Of a stretch of 64,000 nt of DNA, positions 14,719-24,478 are shown piece by piece (position 1 is the first letter of the stretch; each line of letters opens with the position of its first letter). The position numbers and the translations under genes were made by a program. Under the pieces are notes generated by a model. The model searched no databases and was not told where the DNA came from. It saw only the letters and a program-made list of their open reading frames with translations. Origin of the DNA: Acidovorax sp. SRB_14 (GTDB lineage: Bacteria; Pseudomonadota; Gammaproteobacteria; Burkholderiales; Burkholderiaceae_C); the NCBI RefSeq assembly GCF_012932145.1, contig NZ_MWOK01000001.1, positions 1-64,000 on the forward strand, given 5' to 3'.

Positions 14719-15777
14719 TCAGAACAGTTCCATGTCTTCGTGGCTGATGCGCGACTGCAGGTGCCCGCTGGCCACGAGGTCGTCATAGAAACGCACCTGG
14801 TTGCGGCCATTTTCCTTGGCAAAGTACAGCGCCTGGTCGGCCTGGCCCAGAATTTCGACCGGAGAGCCCGACGCGCTCGCGGTGAAGCCCACGCTCACCG
14901 TGACCTGGCCCACCTGCGGGAAGTGGTGGTCCTGGACCGTCTGGCGGAAGCGGTTGAACACCTTGTGCGCCGTCTCCAACGTGGTGGCGCGCAGCAGCAC
15001 CACAAACTCTTCGCCACCAAAGCGGAAGATGCGGTCGTGGCTGCGAAACGAGCTGCGCAGGAGGTTGGCCATGAGGATCAGCACTTCATCGCCATAGAGG
15101 TGGCCGAAGCGGTCGTTGACCTGCTTGAAATGGTCGATGTCGATCACGGCGAGCCACTGCCGCAGCGGCTCGCGGTTTCCGCCGCCCTCGGGCAGTGCTG
15201 CGGGCGCACCGGGGGCGGACTGGGGCGCGCGAGCGCGCTCATCCCCGCACGAGGCGTGGCGCGCAAACTGCTCGTCGAAGGTCTTGCGGTTGAACAGGCC
15301 GGTCAGCGCATCGCGTTCGCTGTAGTCCAGCAGGCTCTGGTAATTCTTGTAGACGTTGAAGATGCCCATCAGCACATCGAGCCGGTGGGCCGAAATCGGC
15401 CGCGACTGGCTCACCTCCAGGCAGCTGGTGACCTGGTCGTGCACCCACACCGGCAGCCAGACCACATAGCGCCCCTTCTGGGGCGCCGAGCGCGCATGCT
15501 CTGTGCGCGCCTCGAAGCAGGCCTGGAGTGCCGGGAAGTGCGTGAGCGGCTGGCGCCGTGCATCGGCCTGCGCCTCGGCTTCGGTAGACACCCACTGGCC
15601 GTTTTCCATCCAGCTGCGCGGGCGCAGGCAGGTTTCACCCTCCCGTTGGAAGACTTCCAGCGCACGCACCTCGACGACGCTGGTGAGCTTGTGCAGCGTG
15701 GCCATCACCGACGCTTCGAGCCGCAGATGGTCGCGGTGTCCCGTCATCTCGACCAGGTTCTGCAGGAGGTGCGTCAT
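14719..15777 (-). CDS. diguanylate cyclase (GGDEF domain) with N-terminal sensory region
   Basis: The 352-residue cytosolic protein has a C-terminal GGDEF domain at about 170-335. It includes DALTGLFNRKTFDEQF, the metal-site VIDIDHFKQVNDRFGH and the active-site motif RFGGEEFVVLL, so it should make cyclic di-GMP from GTP. The N-terminal 150 residues look like a degenerate GAF-type sensory domain. A low-complexity Ala/Pro/Arg insert of about 30 residues lies inside the GGDEF domain before RQWLAVIDIDHF. No transmembrane segment is seen. It is the last gene of the operon FAD oxidoreductase, gluQ, trmB, and starts 26 nt after the trmB stop codon. Confidence 0.87.
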   Translation of the reverse strand: MTHLLQNLVEMTGHRDHLRLEASVMATLHKLTSVVEVRALEVFQREGETCLRPRSWMENGQWVSTEAEAQADARRQPLTHFPALQACFEARTEHARSAPQKGRYVVWLPVWVHDQVTSCLEVSQSRPISAHRLDVLMGIFNVYKNYQSLLDYSERDALTGLFNRKTFDEQFARHASCGDERARAPQSAPGAPAALPEGGGNREPLRQWLAVIDIDHFKQVNDRFGHLYGDEVLILMANLLRSSFRSHDRIFRFGGEEFVVLLRATTLETAHKVFNRFRQTVQDHHFPQVGQVTVSVGFTASASGSPVEILGQADQALYFAKENGRNQVRFYDDLVASGHLQSRISHEDMELF

Positions 15778-15803
15778 GGCGGGGCGGGCAGGGGGGGGTG
15801 CGC

Positions 15804-16592
15804 TCAGCGGCTGCGTATGAACACCAGGTCCCAGACGCCGTGGCCCAGGCGCAGGCCGCGGTTCTCGAACTTGGTAAGCGGCCGGTAGCCGGGCTGCGGT
15901 GCGTAGCCTTCTGCGCTGTTGGCCAGCAGCGGCTCTTGCGACAGCACCTGCAGCATCTGCTGGGCATAGGGCTGCCAGTCGGTGGCGCAGTGCAGGTAGC
16001 CGCCGGGCTTAAGGCGCGCGGCCAGCTTGGCCACCAGCGGCGGCTGGATCAGGCGGCGCTTGTTGTGCTTTTTCTTGTGCCAGGGGTCGGGAAAGAAGAT
16101 GTGCACGCCGTCCAGGCTGGCGGGCGCGAGCATGTGGTCGATGACCTCGACTGCGTCGTGCTGCACGATGCGGACGTTGGTCTGGCCCTGCTCGCCCAGG
16201 CGCTTGAGCAGTGCGCCCACGCCGGGTTCGTGCACTTCGCAGCACAAGAAGTTGTCGTCGGGGCGCACGCGGGCAATGTGGGCTGTGGCCTCGCCCATGC
16301 CGAAGCCGATCTCCAGGATCAGTGGCGCGGAGCGGCCAAAGGCGGCGGTGGCGTCGAGCGGCTGGGCGCGGTAGGGCAGGATGAAGCGCGGCCCCAGGTC
16401 TTCGAAGGCTTTGGCCTGGCCGGTCGTGGTGCGGCCGGCGCGGCGCACGAAGCTCTTGATGGTCTTGGGGTGGGCCACGCCGGCCGGGGTCACGCCTTCG
16501 CTGGGCGCGGGCGCCACAGGGGTAGCGCGCGCAGCGGCGTCGGGGTCGGGGGGCGTGCCCGTCGGGGCGGAGGGGGAGGGAAGTTCTGTCAC
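15804..16592 (-). CDS. trmB: tRNA (guanine-N7-)-methyltransferase
   Basis: The 262-residue protein is TrmB, which methylates G46 in the variable loop of tRNAs using S-adenosylmethionine. Diagnostic motifs are [17 protein letters not shown] (SAM binding, about 98-114), [15 protein letters not shown] and the catalytic-region [18 protein letters not shown] (about 171-188). The first 45 residues are Pro/Ala-rich and non-conserved. The start is a GTG in the GTGA overlap with the stop of gluQ, arguing for coupled translation. An apparent longer reading frame to 16943 runs through gluQ in another frame and is not real. Confidence 0.94.
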   Translation of the reverse strand: MTELPSPSAPTGTPPDPDAAARATPVAPAPSEGVTPAGVAHPKTIKSFVRRAGRTTTGQAKAFEDLGPRFILPYRAQPLDATAAFGRSAPLILEIGFGMGEATAHIARVRPDDNFLCCEVHEPGVGALLKRLGEQGQTNVRIVQHDAVEVIDHMLAPASLDGVHIFFPDPWHKKKHNKRRLIQPPLVAKLAARLKPGGYLHCATDWQPYAQQMLQVLSQEPLLANSAEGYAPQPGYRPLTKFENRGLRLGHGVWDLVFIRSR

Positions 16593-17563
16593 GGTGCGAG
16601 ATTGTAGAGACCGGCCCAGGCCTTGCACCACTGCGCCAGCGCTTGGGGCACCGTGGTGTTGTCGGGATGCGCCACTGCGGGCAGTTGCAGCACGGCCGCC
16701 GCGGCCGCCAGCGCCTGCAGCGGCCGCTGCAGGTCCAGCGGCGGCGCACCATGCTGCTTGGAGAGTTTTTCGCCGTCTGCCGCGCGCACCAGCGGCGTGT
16801 GCAGGTACTGCGGCGTGGGCGCGCCCAGGGCGCGCTGCAGCAGGATCTGGCGCGGTGTGTTGTCGGCCAGGTCCTCGCCGCGCACGATGTGGGTGATGCC
16901 CTGCGCGGCGTCGTCCACCACCACGGCCAGCTGGTAGGCCCACAGGCCGTCGGCGCGGCGCAGCACGAAGTCGCCCACGCTGGCCACCACGTCCTGCTGC
17001 TGCGCGCCCAGGCGCCGGTCGTGCCAGTGCAGCACCTGCGGCGCTTCGTTATGGATAGCTGCTTGCGCTTGATCCATAAGGCTTAGAGGCTGTTTTGGCC
17101 AAAAATCTGTGGTGTTGAAGCGCCAGGCGCGCGCGCTGCGCCCGTGCAGACCATGGCGGCAGGTGCCCGGATAGGGGTGCTCGACGTGGCGCTGCTGGGC
17201 CCGGCCGCGCGCGGCGTGGGCGGCGGCGATGTCCTTGCGCGAGCAGGCGCAGGGGTAGGCCAGGCCGCTGGCGCACAGTCGGTCCAGCGCGCCCTGGTAG
17301 GCCGCGGCGCGCGTGGACTGCCACAGCGGCGGCGCATCAGGGTGCAGACCGCAGGCGGCCAGCTGGGCCAGGATGTGTTCGCCAGCACCGGGCGCGCAGC
17401 GGGGGGTGTCGACGTCTTCGATGCGCACCAGCCAGCGGCCGCCGTGCCCGCCGTTCCATGCGCGCGCATCGAGCCAGCTCGCCAGCGCCGCCACCAGGGA
17501 GCCCGCGTGCAGCGGCCCGGTGGGCGAGGGCGCAAAGCGCCCCACGTAGCCCGCCGGCGTCAT
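16589..17563 (-). CDS. gluQ: glutamyl-Q tRNA(Asp) synthetase with a repeat-encoded insertion
   Basis: The 324-residue protein is a truncated glutamyl-tRNA synthetase paralogue that glutamylates queuosine at position 34 of tRNA-Asp. It has the class I HIGH-like motif in [16 protein letters not shown], a Cys-rich zinc-type pattern in YPCACSRKD, and the KMSKS-like [12 protein letters not shown]. It lacks an anticodon-binding domain, as the family does. Between AWRFN and [10 protein letters not shown] there are about 19-20 extra residues ([19 protein letters not shown]...). The dispersed repeat at 17049-17105 encodes them in frame. The ATG lies in an ATGA overlap with the upstream oxidoreductase, and the stop overlaps trmB. 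Confidence 0.92.
   Translation of the reverse strand: MTPAGYVGRFAPSPTGPLHAGSLVAALASWLDARAWNGGHGGRWLVRIEDVDTPRCAPGAGEHILAQLAACGLHPDAPPLWQSTRAAAYQGALDRLCASGLAYPCACSRKDIAAAHAARGRAQQRHVEHPYPGTCRHGLHGRSARAWRFNTTDFWPKQPLSLMDQAQAAIHNEAPQVLHWHDRRLGAQQQDVVASVGDFVLRRADGLWAYQLAVVVDDAAQGITHIVRGEDLADNTPRQILLQRALGAPTPQYLHTPLVRAADGEKLSKQHGAPPLDLQRPLQALAAAAAVLQLPAVAHPDNTTVPQALAQWCKAWAGLYNLAP
17049..17105 (-). repeat. dispersed repeat, copy 2, inside gluQ
   Basis: Read on the minus strand it shows GGCCAAAACAGCCTCTAAG, then a GCGCAAGCAGCTATCCAT right end. It is about 57 nt, a multiple of three, and keeps the gluQ frame open. Confidence 0.8.
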
Positions 17564-18654
17564 GCGACCGCGAGGGCCAGTTCCAGTCCGGAGATGAACG
17601 CGTCTTCGAGCCGGTGGCCCAGGCACCAGTCGCCGCAGGCGCCCAGCTGCGCATCGGCATCCCACAGGTGGCTGCGACCCAGCGGCTGCTGGGTTTGCGC
17701 ATAGCGCCAGCGGCGCACCTGCGCGTGGCTGGGCGTGGCGCGGATGCCGGTCACCTCGGCAAAGGCCTTGAGCAGCTTGTCCTGCACGCGCGTGGCGTTG
17801 TCTTCCAGGTGCTCGTCCGACCAGGCCGGGCTGGCTTGCACGGTCCAGCGCTCCACGCTGCTGCGCTGGGGCTTGGACGACTCCCGCGCCAGCCACGCGA
17901 TGCGGTGGTGCGTGCTGCGCGCGGCGTTCCACTGCGGGCCGAGGGTGGTCAGGCCCGGACGCACGGCCTGGGGAAAGGCCAGCATCAGCGTCCAGCAGGA
18001 GGCGATGGACACATCGGCCAGGGCATCGGCCAGCGGGGTGTAGAGGTCGGACGACACCAGCAGGGCGCGTGCGGGCGTGGCCGGTTGCGCCATCAGCACG
18101 GCGTCGAAGCCGGCCACCACCTGCTGGGAGCCGTCGTCGCTTTCGGTGCAGACCTGCCAGCCGCGGGGGCGCAGGGGGTCGGCCTCGATGCACACTACCC
18201 GGGCGCCGGTGAGCAGGCAGCCCGCCTGCTGCAGCGGCTGTGCCCAGGCGCCGACGAGGGCGTCCATGCCGGGGCAGGCGACCCAGTGCGCTTCGTTGGG
18301 CGGCTGGCTCGCCGCCGCCACGCGCCCGGCCGCGTCGAGCACGCGCACCGTGGTGGCGCTCCAGGGCCGGCACACGCCGGGCACCGTGGCCAGGGCCTGC
18401 GCGAAGCGGTCGTCGCGTACGGTGAAATACTGCGCGCCGGCGTCGAAGCCGCCAAACGGCGTGTCGTGCGTGGCCGTGCGTCCGCCCACCCGGTCGGATT
18501 TTTCAAACACCGTGACCCGGTGCCCGGCCTGTACCAGTGTGCGGGCGCAGGCGATACCGGCGATGCCGGCGCCGATGACAGCGAAATGGCGCGCAGCGCT
18601 GGGTGCACGGGGACGTCGGGGGCGGGTGGCGGAAGCGGGGGAGCGGGGGGGCAT
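17560..18654 (-). CDS. NAD(P)/FAD-dependent oxidoreductase (renalase/amine-oxidase type)
   Basis: The 364-residue flavoprotein has the dinucleotide-binding motif [21 protein letters not shown] (broken here as [12 protein letters not shown] at about 25-36). [15 protein letters not shown] and a later [15 protein letters not shown] motif follow. This arrangement is typical of the bacterial renalase-like family. Its substrate is unknown; bacterial renalases oxidise isomeric forms of dihydronicotinamide cofactors. The C-terminal [11 protein letters not shown] is shared by that group. The N-terminal 20 residues are Pro/Arg-rich and the true start may be a few codons later. The stop overlaps the gluQ start (ATGA), so it heads the operon with gluQ, trmB and the GGDEF gene. 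Confidence 0.82.
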   Translation of the reverse strand: MPPRSPASATRPRRPRAPSAARHFAVIGAGIAGIACARTLVQAGHRVTVFEKSDRVGGRTATHDTPFGGFDAGAQYFTVRDDRFAQALATVPGVCRPWSATTVRVLDAAGRVAAASQPPNEAHWVACPGMDALVGAWAQPLQQAGCLLTGARVVCIEADPLRPRGWQVCTESDDGSQQVVAGFDAVLMAQPATPARALLVSSDLYTPLADALADVSIASCWTLMLAFPQAVRPGLTTLGPQWNAARSTHHRIAWLARESSKPQRSSVERWTVQASPAWSDEHLEDNATRVQDKLLKAFAEVTGIRATPSHAQVRRWRYAQTQQPLGRSHLWDADAQLGACGDWCLGHRLEDAFISGLELALAVA

Positions 18655-18769
18655 GGCGGCCTTTCGGGATAGGGATGCGGCAGTCTAAAGACGTGTGGGG
18701 TGCGAGCCATCGATGGCCGCGTAACACGGTCTCATGTTTCCACTCTACACGCCTGGCGAAGCGCAGCGC

Positions 18770-19720
18770 CTAAAAATGGTGGTGGTTCTCGAGCAGCGCG
18801 GCCTGGGTGGCTGGACTTTGCAGCTGAGCCAGCCACCACTGCAGCGCGCGGCCCTGGGGGCCGTGCGGGGTGCCGTTCCAGGCGTAATGCATGCGGATGC
18901 TGCGCGCCGAGCGCTCCACCCGGCGCGTCACGAGCCGGCCGGCCTCGATGTAGGGGCGCACCATGGGCTCGGGCAGAAAGCCGCAGCCCAGGCCGCGCAG
19001 CTGCGCCTGCACCTTGGCCTGCATGGAGCCCACGGTGAGCACGTCCTGCCCGCCGAGCATCCCCATGCTGACGTTGTCGCCCCGGGCCGAGTCGGCCACG
19101 GCCACCACGCGGTGCTGCAGCAGCGTGGCGTCGCTGAGCGGCTCGGGCGCGCGGGCCAGCGGGTGGTGCGGCGCCACGGCGAAGATGAAGGGCGTCTCGC
19201 CCAGCAGGCCCTGCTGCAGGCCCGCCACGTTGGACGCGTTCACCGCCACGCCGATGGCCAGGTCGGCCTGGCCCGACGTCAAAGCCTCGAGCGTGCCGCT
19301 CAGGATCTCGTCGCGCAGCTTGAGCCGCGTGGGCGGGGCCTGGGCGTAAAACGACTCGACCAGCTCCAGCAGGGTGTGGGGCGAGATGGCGCCGTCCACG
19401 GCAATGGTCAGCTGCGGCTCCCAGCCTGTGGCCACGCGCTGCACGCGGTGGGCCACGGCGTCGATTTCCTGCAGCAGGCGCGCGCCTTCGCGCAGCAGTT
19501 CGGCACCGGCCTCGGTGGGCCGCGCCTGGCGCGCGCTGCGGTCAAACAGCAGCACGTCGAGCGCATCCTCGATCTGGCGCACGCGGTATGTCAGGGCGCT
19601 GGGTACCAAGCCAAGCTGGCGCGCGGCGGCGGCAAAGCTGCCGGCCTGGGCGATGCACTGCAGCATGGCCAAGCTGTCGGGGGTCAGGACATTGCGTGCG
19701 TTTTGCATGGTAGGCATCAT
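18770..19720 (-). CDS. LysR-family transcriptional regulator
   Basis: The 316-residue protein starts with a LysR winged helix-turn-helix at about 12-70 (LQCIAQAGSFAAAARQLGLVPSALTYRV broken at the usual positions, then IEDALDVLLFDRSARQARPT). A substrate-binding domain at about 95-305 follows. It is divergent from the pirin gene at 19814 and shares a 93-bp intergenic region with it. It is therefore a good candidate regulator of the pirin-DoxX-pirin group, by the usual LysR arrangement. Three start codons are possible (19720, 19717, 19708); MQNARNVLTPDSLAML from 19708 looks the most typical. The inducer is unknown. Confidence 0.85.
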   Translation of the reverse strand: MMPTMQNARNVLTPDSLAMLQCIAQAGSFAAAARQLGLVPSALTYRVRQIEDALDVLLFDRSARQARPTEAGAELLREGARLLQEIDAVAHRVQRVATGWEPQLTIAVDGAISPHTLLELVESFYAQAPPTRLKLRDEILSGTLEALTSGQADLAIGVAVNASNVAGLQQGLLGETPFIFAVAPHHPLARAPEPLSDATLLQHRVVAVADSARGDNVSMGMLGGQDVLTVGSMQAKVQAQLRGLGCGFLPEPMVRPYIEAGRLVTRRVERSARSIRMHYAWNGTPHGPQGRALQWWLAQLQSPATQAALLENHHHF

Positions 19721-19813
19721 TCGGTTGAAATTGTTTGAATTATCCCGTCAATGCCCTTGCACCGCATGCCCGGCCGGGAGGCCTACAGTGGGGGCTTCCC
19801 CAAGGAGGTTTCC

Positions 19814-20515
19814 ATGCTGACCATTCGCAAATCGCAGGACCGCGGCCACGCCGACCATGGCTGGCTGCGCTCGTACCACAGCTTTTCTTTCGCCGGCTAT
19901 TACGACCCAGCGCACATGGGCTTTGGCAACCTGCGCGTGATCAATGAAGACCGCATCGCCCCCGGCACCGGCTTTGGCGCGCACGGCCACCGCGACATGG
20001 AAATCATCAGCTACGTGCTTTCCGGCGAGCTGGCGCACAAGGACAGCATGGGCAACGTCAAGGGCATCCCGCCGGGCGACGTGCAGCGCATGAGCGCCGG
20101 CAGCGGCGTGGTGCACAGCGAGTTCAACCACGCGGCGGGCCAGACCACGCACTTCCTGCAGATCTGGATCGAGCCCAATGTGTCGGGCATCGAGCCCAGC
20201 TATGAGCAAAAACGTTTTCCCGAGGCCGAAAAGCGCGGTACCCTGCGCCTCGTGGCGTCGCCCGACAGCGCCCAAGGCTCGGTGCGCCTGCACGCCGATG
20301 CGGCCATGTATGCGGGTTTGTTCGACGGCGCCGAGACCGTTGACCTGGCGCTCGACCCGGCGCGCAAGGCCTATGTGCACTTGGTGCGCGGAACGCTGGA
20401 GGCCAATGGCCAGGCGCTGAAGGGGGGCGACGCCGCGCTGCTCGAAAACGAATCGTTTTTGCGCCTGGGCAACGCAAAAGATGCGGAAGTGCTAGTGTTT
20501 GATCTTGCGGCCTGA
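19814..20515 (+). CDS. pirin family protein (quercetinase YhaK type)
   Basis: The 233-residue bicupin protein has the pirin metal-site pattern: His in GFGAHGHRDMEII (about 56-68), MSAGSGVVHSEFNH (about 93-106) and a Glu between. YhaK-type pirins can cleave quercetin with oxygen; the physiological role is uncertain. The ATG at 19814 has a near-perfect ribosome binding site, AAGGAGG at 19802-19808. It starts a short same-strand run with doxX (36 nt downstream) and a second pirin, divergent from a LysR regulator. This suggests a small redox- or xenobiotic-responsive unit, which is inference. Confidence 0.87.
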   Translation: MLTIRKSQDRGHADHGWLRSYHSFSFAGYYDPAHMGFGNLRVINEDRIAPGTGFGAHGHRDMEIISYVLSGELAHKDSMGNVKGIPPGDVQRMSAGSGVVHSEFNHAAGQTTHFLQIWIEPNVSGIEPSYEQKRFPEAEKRGTLRLVASPDSAQGSVRLHADAAMYAGLFDGAETVDLALDPARKAYVHLVRGTLEANGQALKGGDAALLENESFLRLGNAKDAEVLVFDLAA

Positions 20516-20551
20516 CACCCCATCCCCTTTTTTCCACAGAAGGAGTTGACC

Positions 20552-20977
20552 ATGTTCGCATCCTTGCAAAACCCCTTGGCCCTCGCCGGCCGCCTGTTGC
20601 TGGCCCTGCTGTTCCTGCCCGCCGGCCTGGGCAAGATCACCGGCTTTGCGGGCACGGTGGGTTATATCGGCTCGGTGGGCATGCCGCTTCCCACGGTCGC
20701 CGCAGCGCTCGCGCTGGCCATTGAAGTGCTGGGCGGGCTGGCGCTGGTGCTGGGGTGGGGCACCCGCTTTGCCGCCCTGGTGCTGGCCTTCTTCACCCTG
20801 GTGGCCAGCTTTTACTTCCATGCCTACTGGGCTGTGCCGGCCGAGCAGCAAATGATCACGCAGCTGCTGTTCTTCAAGAACATCGCCGTGGTTGGCGGCC
20901 TGCTGGTGCTGGCTGCGTTCGGCCCGGGCGCCTGGAGCGTGGACAACGCGCGCGCCGGGCACAGAGTGCCTGCATAG
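20552..20977 (+). CDS. DoxX family membrane protein
   Basis: The 141-residue protein has four hydrophobic segments (about 10-30, 45-65, 70-90, 105-128) and the DoxX signature GRLLLALLFLPAGLGKITGF near the N-terminus. DoxX-like proteins are small inner-membrane proteins linked to quinone or thiol redox chemistry. The exact function is unknown. The ATG at 20552 is preceded by AAGGAG at 7 nt; an in-frame TTG two codons earlier sits directly on that site and is less likely. It lies between two pirin genes on the same strand, an association common in this bacterial family. Confidence 0.87.
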   Translation: MFASLQNPLALAGRLLLALLFLPAGLGKITGFAGTVGYIGSVGMPLPTVAAALALAIEVLGGLALVLGWGTRFAALVLAFFTLVASFYFHAYWAVPAEQQMITQLLFFKNIAVVGGLLVLAAFGPGAWSVDNARAGHRVPA

Positions 20978-21028
20978 CGGCCCGCGCACCGGGGATTGTT
21001 TTCGGTGCCTCTTAAAGGAGCTTGTGTG

Positions 21029-21073
21029 ATGCGTACCCCATTGACCACCGCGTTCCAGGAGCGGCTGCCGTGA
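21029..21073 (+). CDS. 14-codon upstream ORF overlapping the second pirin start
   Basis: ATG at 21029 has AAAGGAG about 9 nt upstream and opens a frame MRTPLTTAFQERLP followed by TGA. The stop overlaps the GTG start of the next gene (CCGTGA). It may be a leader peptide that couples translation to the pirin gene, or a chance frame. There is no similarity to known leaders. Confidence 0.35.
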   Translation: MRTPLTTAFQERLP

Positions 21074-21957
21074 GCGTTTCCCTGCAACTGGCGGGGCACG
21101 AAAAGGACCTGGGCGGGGGCTTCACCGTGCGGCGCCTGCTGCCGGCGCTGCAGCGCCGCGCTGTGGGGCCGTTCGTATTTTTTGACCACTTTGGCCCCAT
21201 CACGGTGGCGCCCAGCGACCAGTTCGATGTGCGCCCCCATCCGCACATCGGTTTGGCCACGGTCACCTATCTGTTCGAGGGCGCCATGCTGCACCGCGAC
21301 AGCCTGGGCAGCGTGCAGCAGATCGAGCCTGGCGCCATCAATTGGATGACGGCGGGGCGCGGCATCGTGCATTCCGAACGCCGTCCCGAAGCGTTGGCAG
21401 CGAGCAGCCATGTCAACCACGGCATTCAGCTCTGGGCCGCGCTGCCCCTGGCGCACGAAGAAACCGAGCCCGCGTTTGCGCACACGCCGGCTGCCGCCAT
21501 CCCCGAGGTGGTGGAGGGCGGCGCCACCGTGCGCGTGCTCATCGGCGCTGCGTTCGGCCAGACCTCGCCCGTGGCCACGTTCGCCCCGACGCTGTACCTG
21601 GACGTTCAACTGGCGCCAGGCGCCACGCTCGAACTGCCACCGCTGGCGCCTGAAATGGCGGTCTATGCGGTCGATGGCGGTTTGCACATCGCGGGCGAGG
21701 CCGTGGCAGCCCACACGTTGGCGGTGCTGGCGCCTGGTGGCGCCGTGCGGCTGCAGGCGCCCGCCCGCCAGGGCGTGCGCCTGGTGGTGATCGGCGGCGA
21801 TGCGCTCGATGCGCCGCGCCACATCTGGTGGAATTTCGTCTCCAGCCGCAAGCAGCGCATCGTGCAGGCCGCTGGCGACTGGGAGCACCAGCGCATGGGC
21901 CAGGTGCCGGGCGACCACGAGTGGATTGCGTTGCCCGAGCGCCGGTTCAGGCCCTGA
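21070..21957 (+). CDS. pirin family protein (second copy)
   Basis: The 295-residue protein has the pirin N-terminal cupin motifs GPFVFFDHFGP, VRPHPHIGLATVTYLFEG (metal-binding His pair) and AGRGIVHSERRPE. A second cupin and a C-terminal extension ending in HEWIALPERRF follow. Pirins are iron-binding cupins; some act as quercetinases and others modulate pyruvate dehydrogenase. Which applies is unknown. The start is taken as GTG at 21070 with AGGAG at 8 nt, because similarity begins at SVSLQLAGHEKDLGGGF. A longer frame from TTG 21022 is possible. The gene is convergent with trhO, with a dispersed repeat between the two. Confidence 0.84.
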   Translation: MSVSLQLAGHEKDLGGGFTVRRLLPALQRRAVGPFVFFDHFGPITVAPSDQFDVRPHPHIGLATVTYLFEGAMLHRDSLGSVQQIEPGAINWMTAGRGIVHSERRPEALAASSHVNHGIQLWAALPLAHEETEPAFAHTPAAAIPEVVEGGATVRVLIGAAFGQTSPVATFAPTLYLDVQLAPGATLELPPLAPEMAVYAVDGGLHIAGEAVAAHTLAVLAPGGAVRLQAPARQGVRLVVIGGDALDAPRHIWWNFVSSRKQRIVQAAGDWEHQRMGQVPGDHEWIALPERRFRP

Positions 21958-21973
21958 TGCCCAAAATACGAAT

Positions 21974-22014
21974 CAAATCGGCCTCTAGCGCTTGCCAGTC
22001 AAGTGCTTGAAGCT
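21974..22014 (+). repeat. dispersed repeat, copy 3
   Basis: It shows CAAATCGGCCTCTAGCGCTT, then AAGTGCTTGAAGCT. It lies between the convergent second pirin and trhO genes. Its right end reaches the trhO stop codon. Confidence 0.8.
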
Positions 22015-22766
22015 CACTTATCCATAGCGTTTTGCGCATTCGCCGACAGGTCGGTTTCCAGCACGCGGCGCTCGTCGAACACAAAGCAGCCGCCGTGGTA
22101 GTGGCCGCCATCGGTCTGTTCGAAGTACTTGAGGATGCCGCCTTCGAGCTGGTAGACATGCTCGACGCCTTCCTCGCGCATCAGGATGGCGGCTTTCTCG
22201 CAGCGGATGCCGCCAGTGCAGAAACTCACCACGGTCTTGCCGGCCAACTCGACCTTGTGCTCGCGCAGCGCCGGCGGAAATTCGGTGAACTTGGTGATGC
22301 GCCAGTCGATGGCGCCGTCGAATGTGCCGGCGTCCACCTCGAAGTCGTTGCGCGTGTCCAGCGTCACCACGGGGCGGCCGGCGTCGTCGTGGCCCTGGGC
22401 CAGCCAGCGCCGCAGCGTGGGGGCATCGACCGAGGGCGCGCGGCCGCGGCCGGGTTCGATGGTCGGGTGGTCCATGCGGATGATCTCGCGCTTGACCTTG
22501 ACCAGCATCTTGCGAAACGGCACCTGCGCGGACCAGCTTTCCTTAGGCTCCAGGTCGGCAAAGCGGGCGTCTTCGCGCAGCGCAGCGACGAAGCCGCGCA
22601 CCGCATCGGCGGCGCCGGCGAGAAAGAAGTTGATGCCTTCGCCCGCCAGCAGGATGGTGCCTTTGAGCTGTGCCGCGACGGCACGGGCCAGCAGCAGCTC
22701 GCGCAGCGCCTGCGCATCGGGCAGGGACACGAACTTGTAGCAGGAGATGTTGAGGATCGGATTCAC
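22014..22766 (-). CDS. trhO: tRNA uridine(34) hydroxylase, rhodanese domain (UPF0176)
   Basis: The 250-residue protein belongs to the YceA/TrhO family, which hydroxylates wobble uridine to 5-hydroxyuridine in some tRNAs using oxygen. An N-terminal ferredoxin-like domain ([17 protein letters not shown]) precedes a rhodanese domain. The catalytic Cys is in [18 protein letters not shown] (about 175-192), with both Cys residues of the family pattern. The start is GTG 22766 ([12 protein letters not shown]); no in-frame ATG is nearby. The C-terminus is short (NAQNAMDK), and the stop lies in the dispersed repeat, so the last residues may have been changed by that insertion. It is last in the SulP operon, 51 nt after the ParA-like gene. 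Confidence 0.9.
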   Translation of the reverse strand: MNPILNISCYKFVSLPDAQALRELLLARAVAAQLKGTILLAGEGINFFLAGAADAVRGFVAALREDARFADLEPKESWSAQVPFRKMLVKVKREIIRMDHPTIEPGRGRAPSVDAPTLRRWLAQGHDDAGRPVVTLDTRNDFEVDAGTFDGAIDWRITKFTEFPPALREHKVELAGKTVVSFCTGGIRCEKAAILMREEGVEHVYQLEGGILKYFEQTDGGHYHGGCFVFDERRVLETDLSANAQNAMDK

Positions 22767-22817
22767 GGTGCAGTTCTCATGCAGGCCCGCACTGCGGGCG
22801 TGGAGGCTCGGGCGCAC

Positions 22818-23663
22818 TCAGGACACGCGCACCAGCAGCGCGTCTTCTATCTTGTTGGCCAATTGCGCAATGGCCAGCGCTGCCGGGCAGCCTGGCGTGT
22901 GCAGCAGCAGCAGGTGGCGGCGCATGACGGCATCGCGCACGGCCGGGTCGGCAGGGATGTCGCCCATGTGGATCAGGCGCATGGAGCGGCCCGATTCGGT
23001 GGAGACGAAGCGGTCGAGCACCTGCTGCAGTTGTCCGGTGATGGCGCGGCCATCGCCCGGGCGCGCAGCCTGGTTGATGACCAGGCGCACATGCTGGCGT
23101 TTTTGCTGCAAGGCCAGCACCTTGATGGCCGCGTAGGCATCGGTCAGCGAGGTGGGCTCGGGCGTGGCCACGATCAGCACCTCGGAGGCCAGCGACACCG
23201 AAAACAGCACCACGTCGGAGATGCCGGCGCCGGTGTCGAGCAAGATCACGTCAAAGCGGGGCGCCAGGGTCTGAATCACCTGGAGCAGCTGGTTGCGCAC
23301 TTCGGGCGTGAGGCGCGAATACTCGACCATGCCCGAGCCCGCCAGCAGCACAGAAAACCCGCCAGGGGCAGCGACCAGCGCATCTTCGAGCTGCGCCTTG
23401 CCGGTGAAAACGTCGTGCAGCGTGACTTTGGGGTGCAGGTTCAGCACCACGTCGAGGTTTGCCAGGCCCAGGTCGGCGTCGAGCACCAGCACCCGCTGGC
23501 CGCGCCGCGTGAGCGCGGTAGCGAGGTTCGCCGACACGAAGGTTTTTCCAACGCCGCCTTTGCCGCTGGTGATGGCAATGATGCGGGCGCCCTGTGGGGC
23601 GGGCGCAGGGGCGTGTCCCGCAGAGGGGCGGGTGGGGAGGGAGGGGGACGGCGCGTCACTCAT
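22818..23663 (-). CDS. ParA/MinD-family ATPase (FlhG/FleN-like)
   Basis: The 281-residue P-loop ATPase has the deviant Walker A ITSGKGGVGKTFVSANLA (about 31-48), switch I VLDADLGLANLDVVL and Walker B-type DVILLDTGAGISDVVL. This pattern is closest to MinD and the flagellar-number ATPase FlhG. The N-terminal 26 residues are Pro/Ala-rich. No FlhF, flagellar or minC/minE gene is near, so a positioning role for another polar structure is possible. It lies 10 nt after a GGDEF gene and 51 nt before trhO. The nearby cyclic-di-GMP enzyme is suggestive, because FleN-like ATPases in Pseudomonas work with a cyclic-di-GMP-responsive regulator. Confidence 0.85.
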   Translation of the reverse strand: MSDAPSPSLPTRPSAGHAPAPAPQGARIIAITSGKGGVGKTFVSANLATALTRRGQRVLVLDADLGLANLDVVLNLHPKVTLHDVFTGKAQLEDALVAAPGGFSVLLAGSGMVEYSRLTPEVRNQLLQVIQTLAPRFDVILLDTGAGISDVVLFSVSLASEVLIVATPEPTSLTDAYAAIKVLALQQKRQHVRLVINQAARPGDGRAITGQLQQVLDRFVSTESGRSMRLIHMGDIPADPAVRDAVMRRHLLLLHTPGCPAALAIAQLANKIEDALLVRVS

Positions 23664-23673
23664 CTCATCGCTT

Positions 23674-24432
<759 letters not shown>

Positions 24433-24478
24433 GGGTGAGACTGGGCAATGGCGCAAGTGTAACCGTGGCCCGGAAGCC

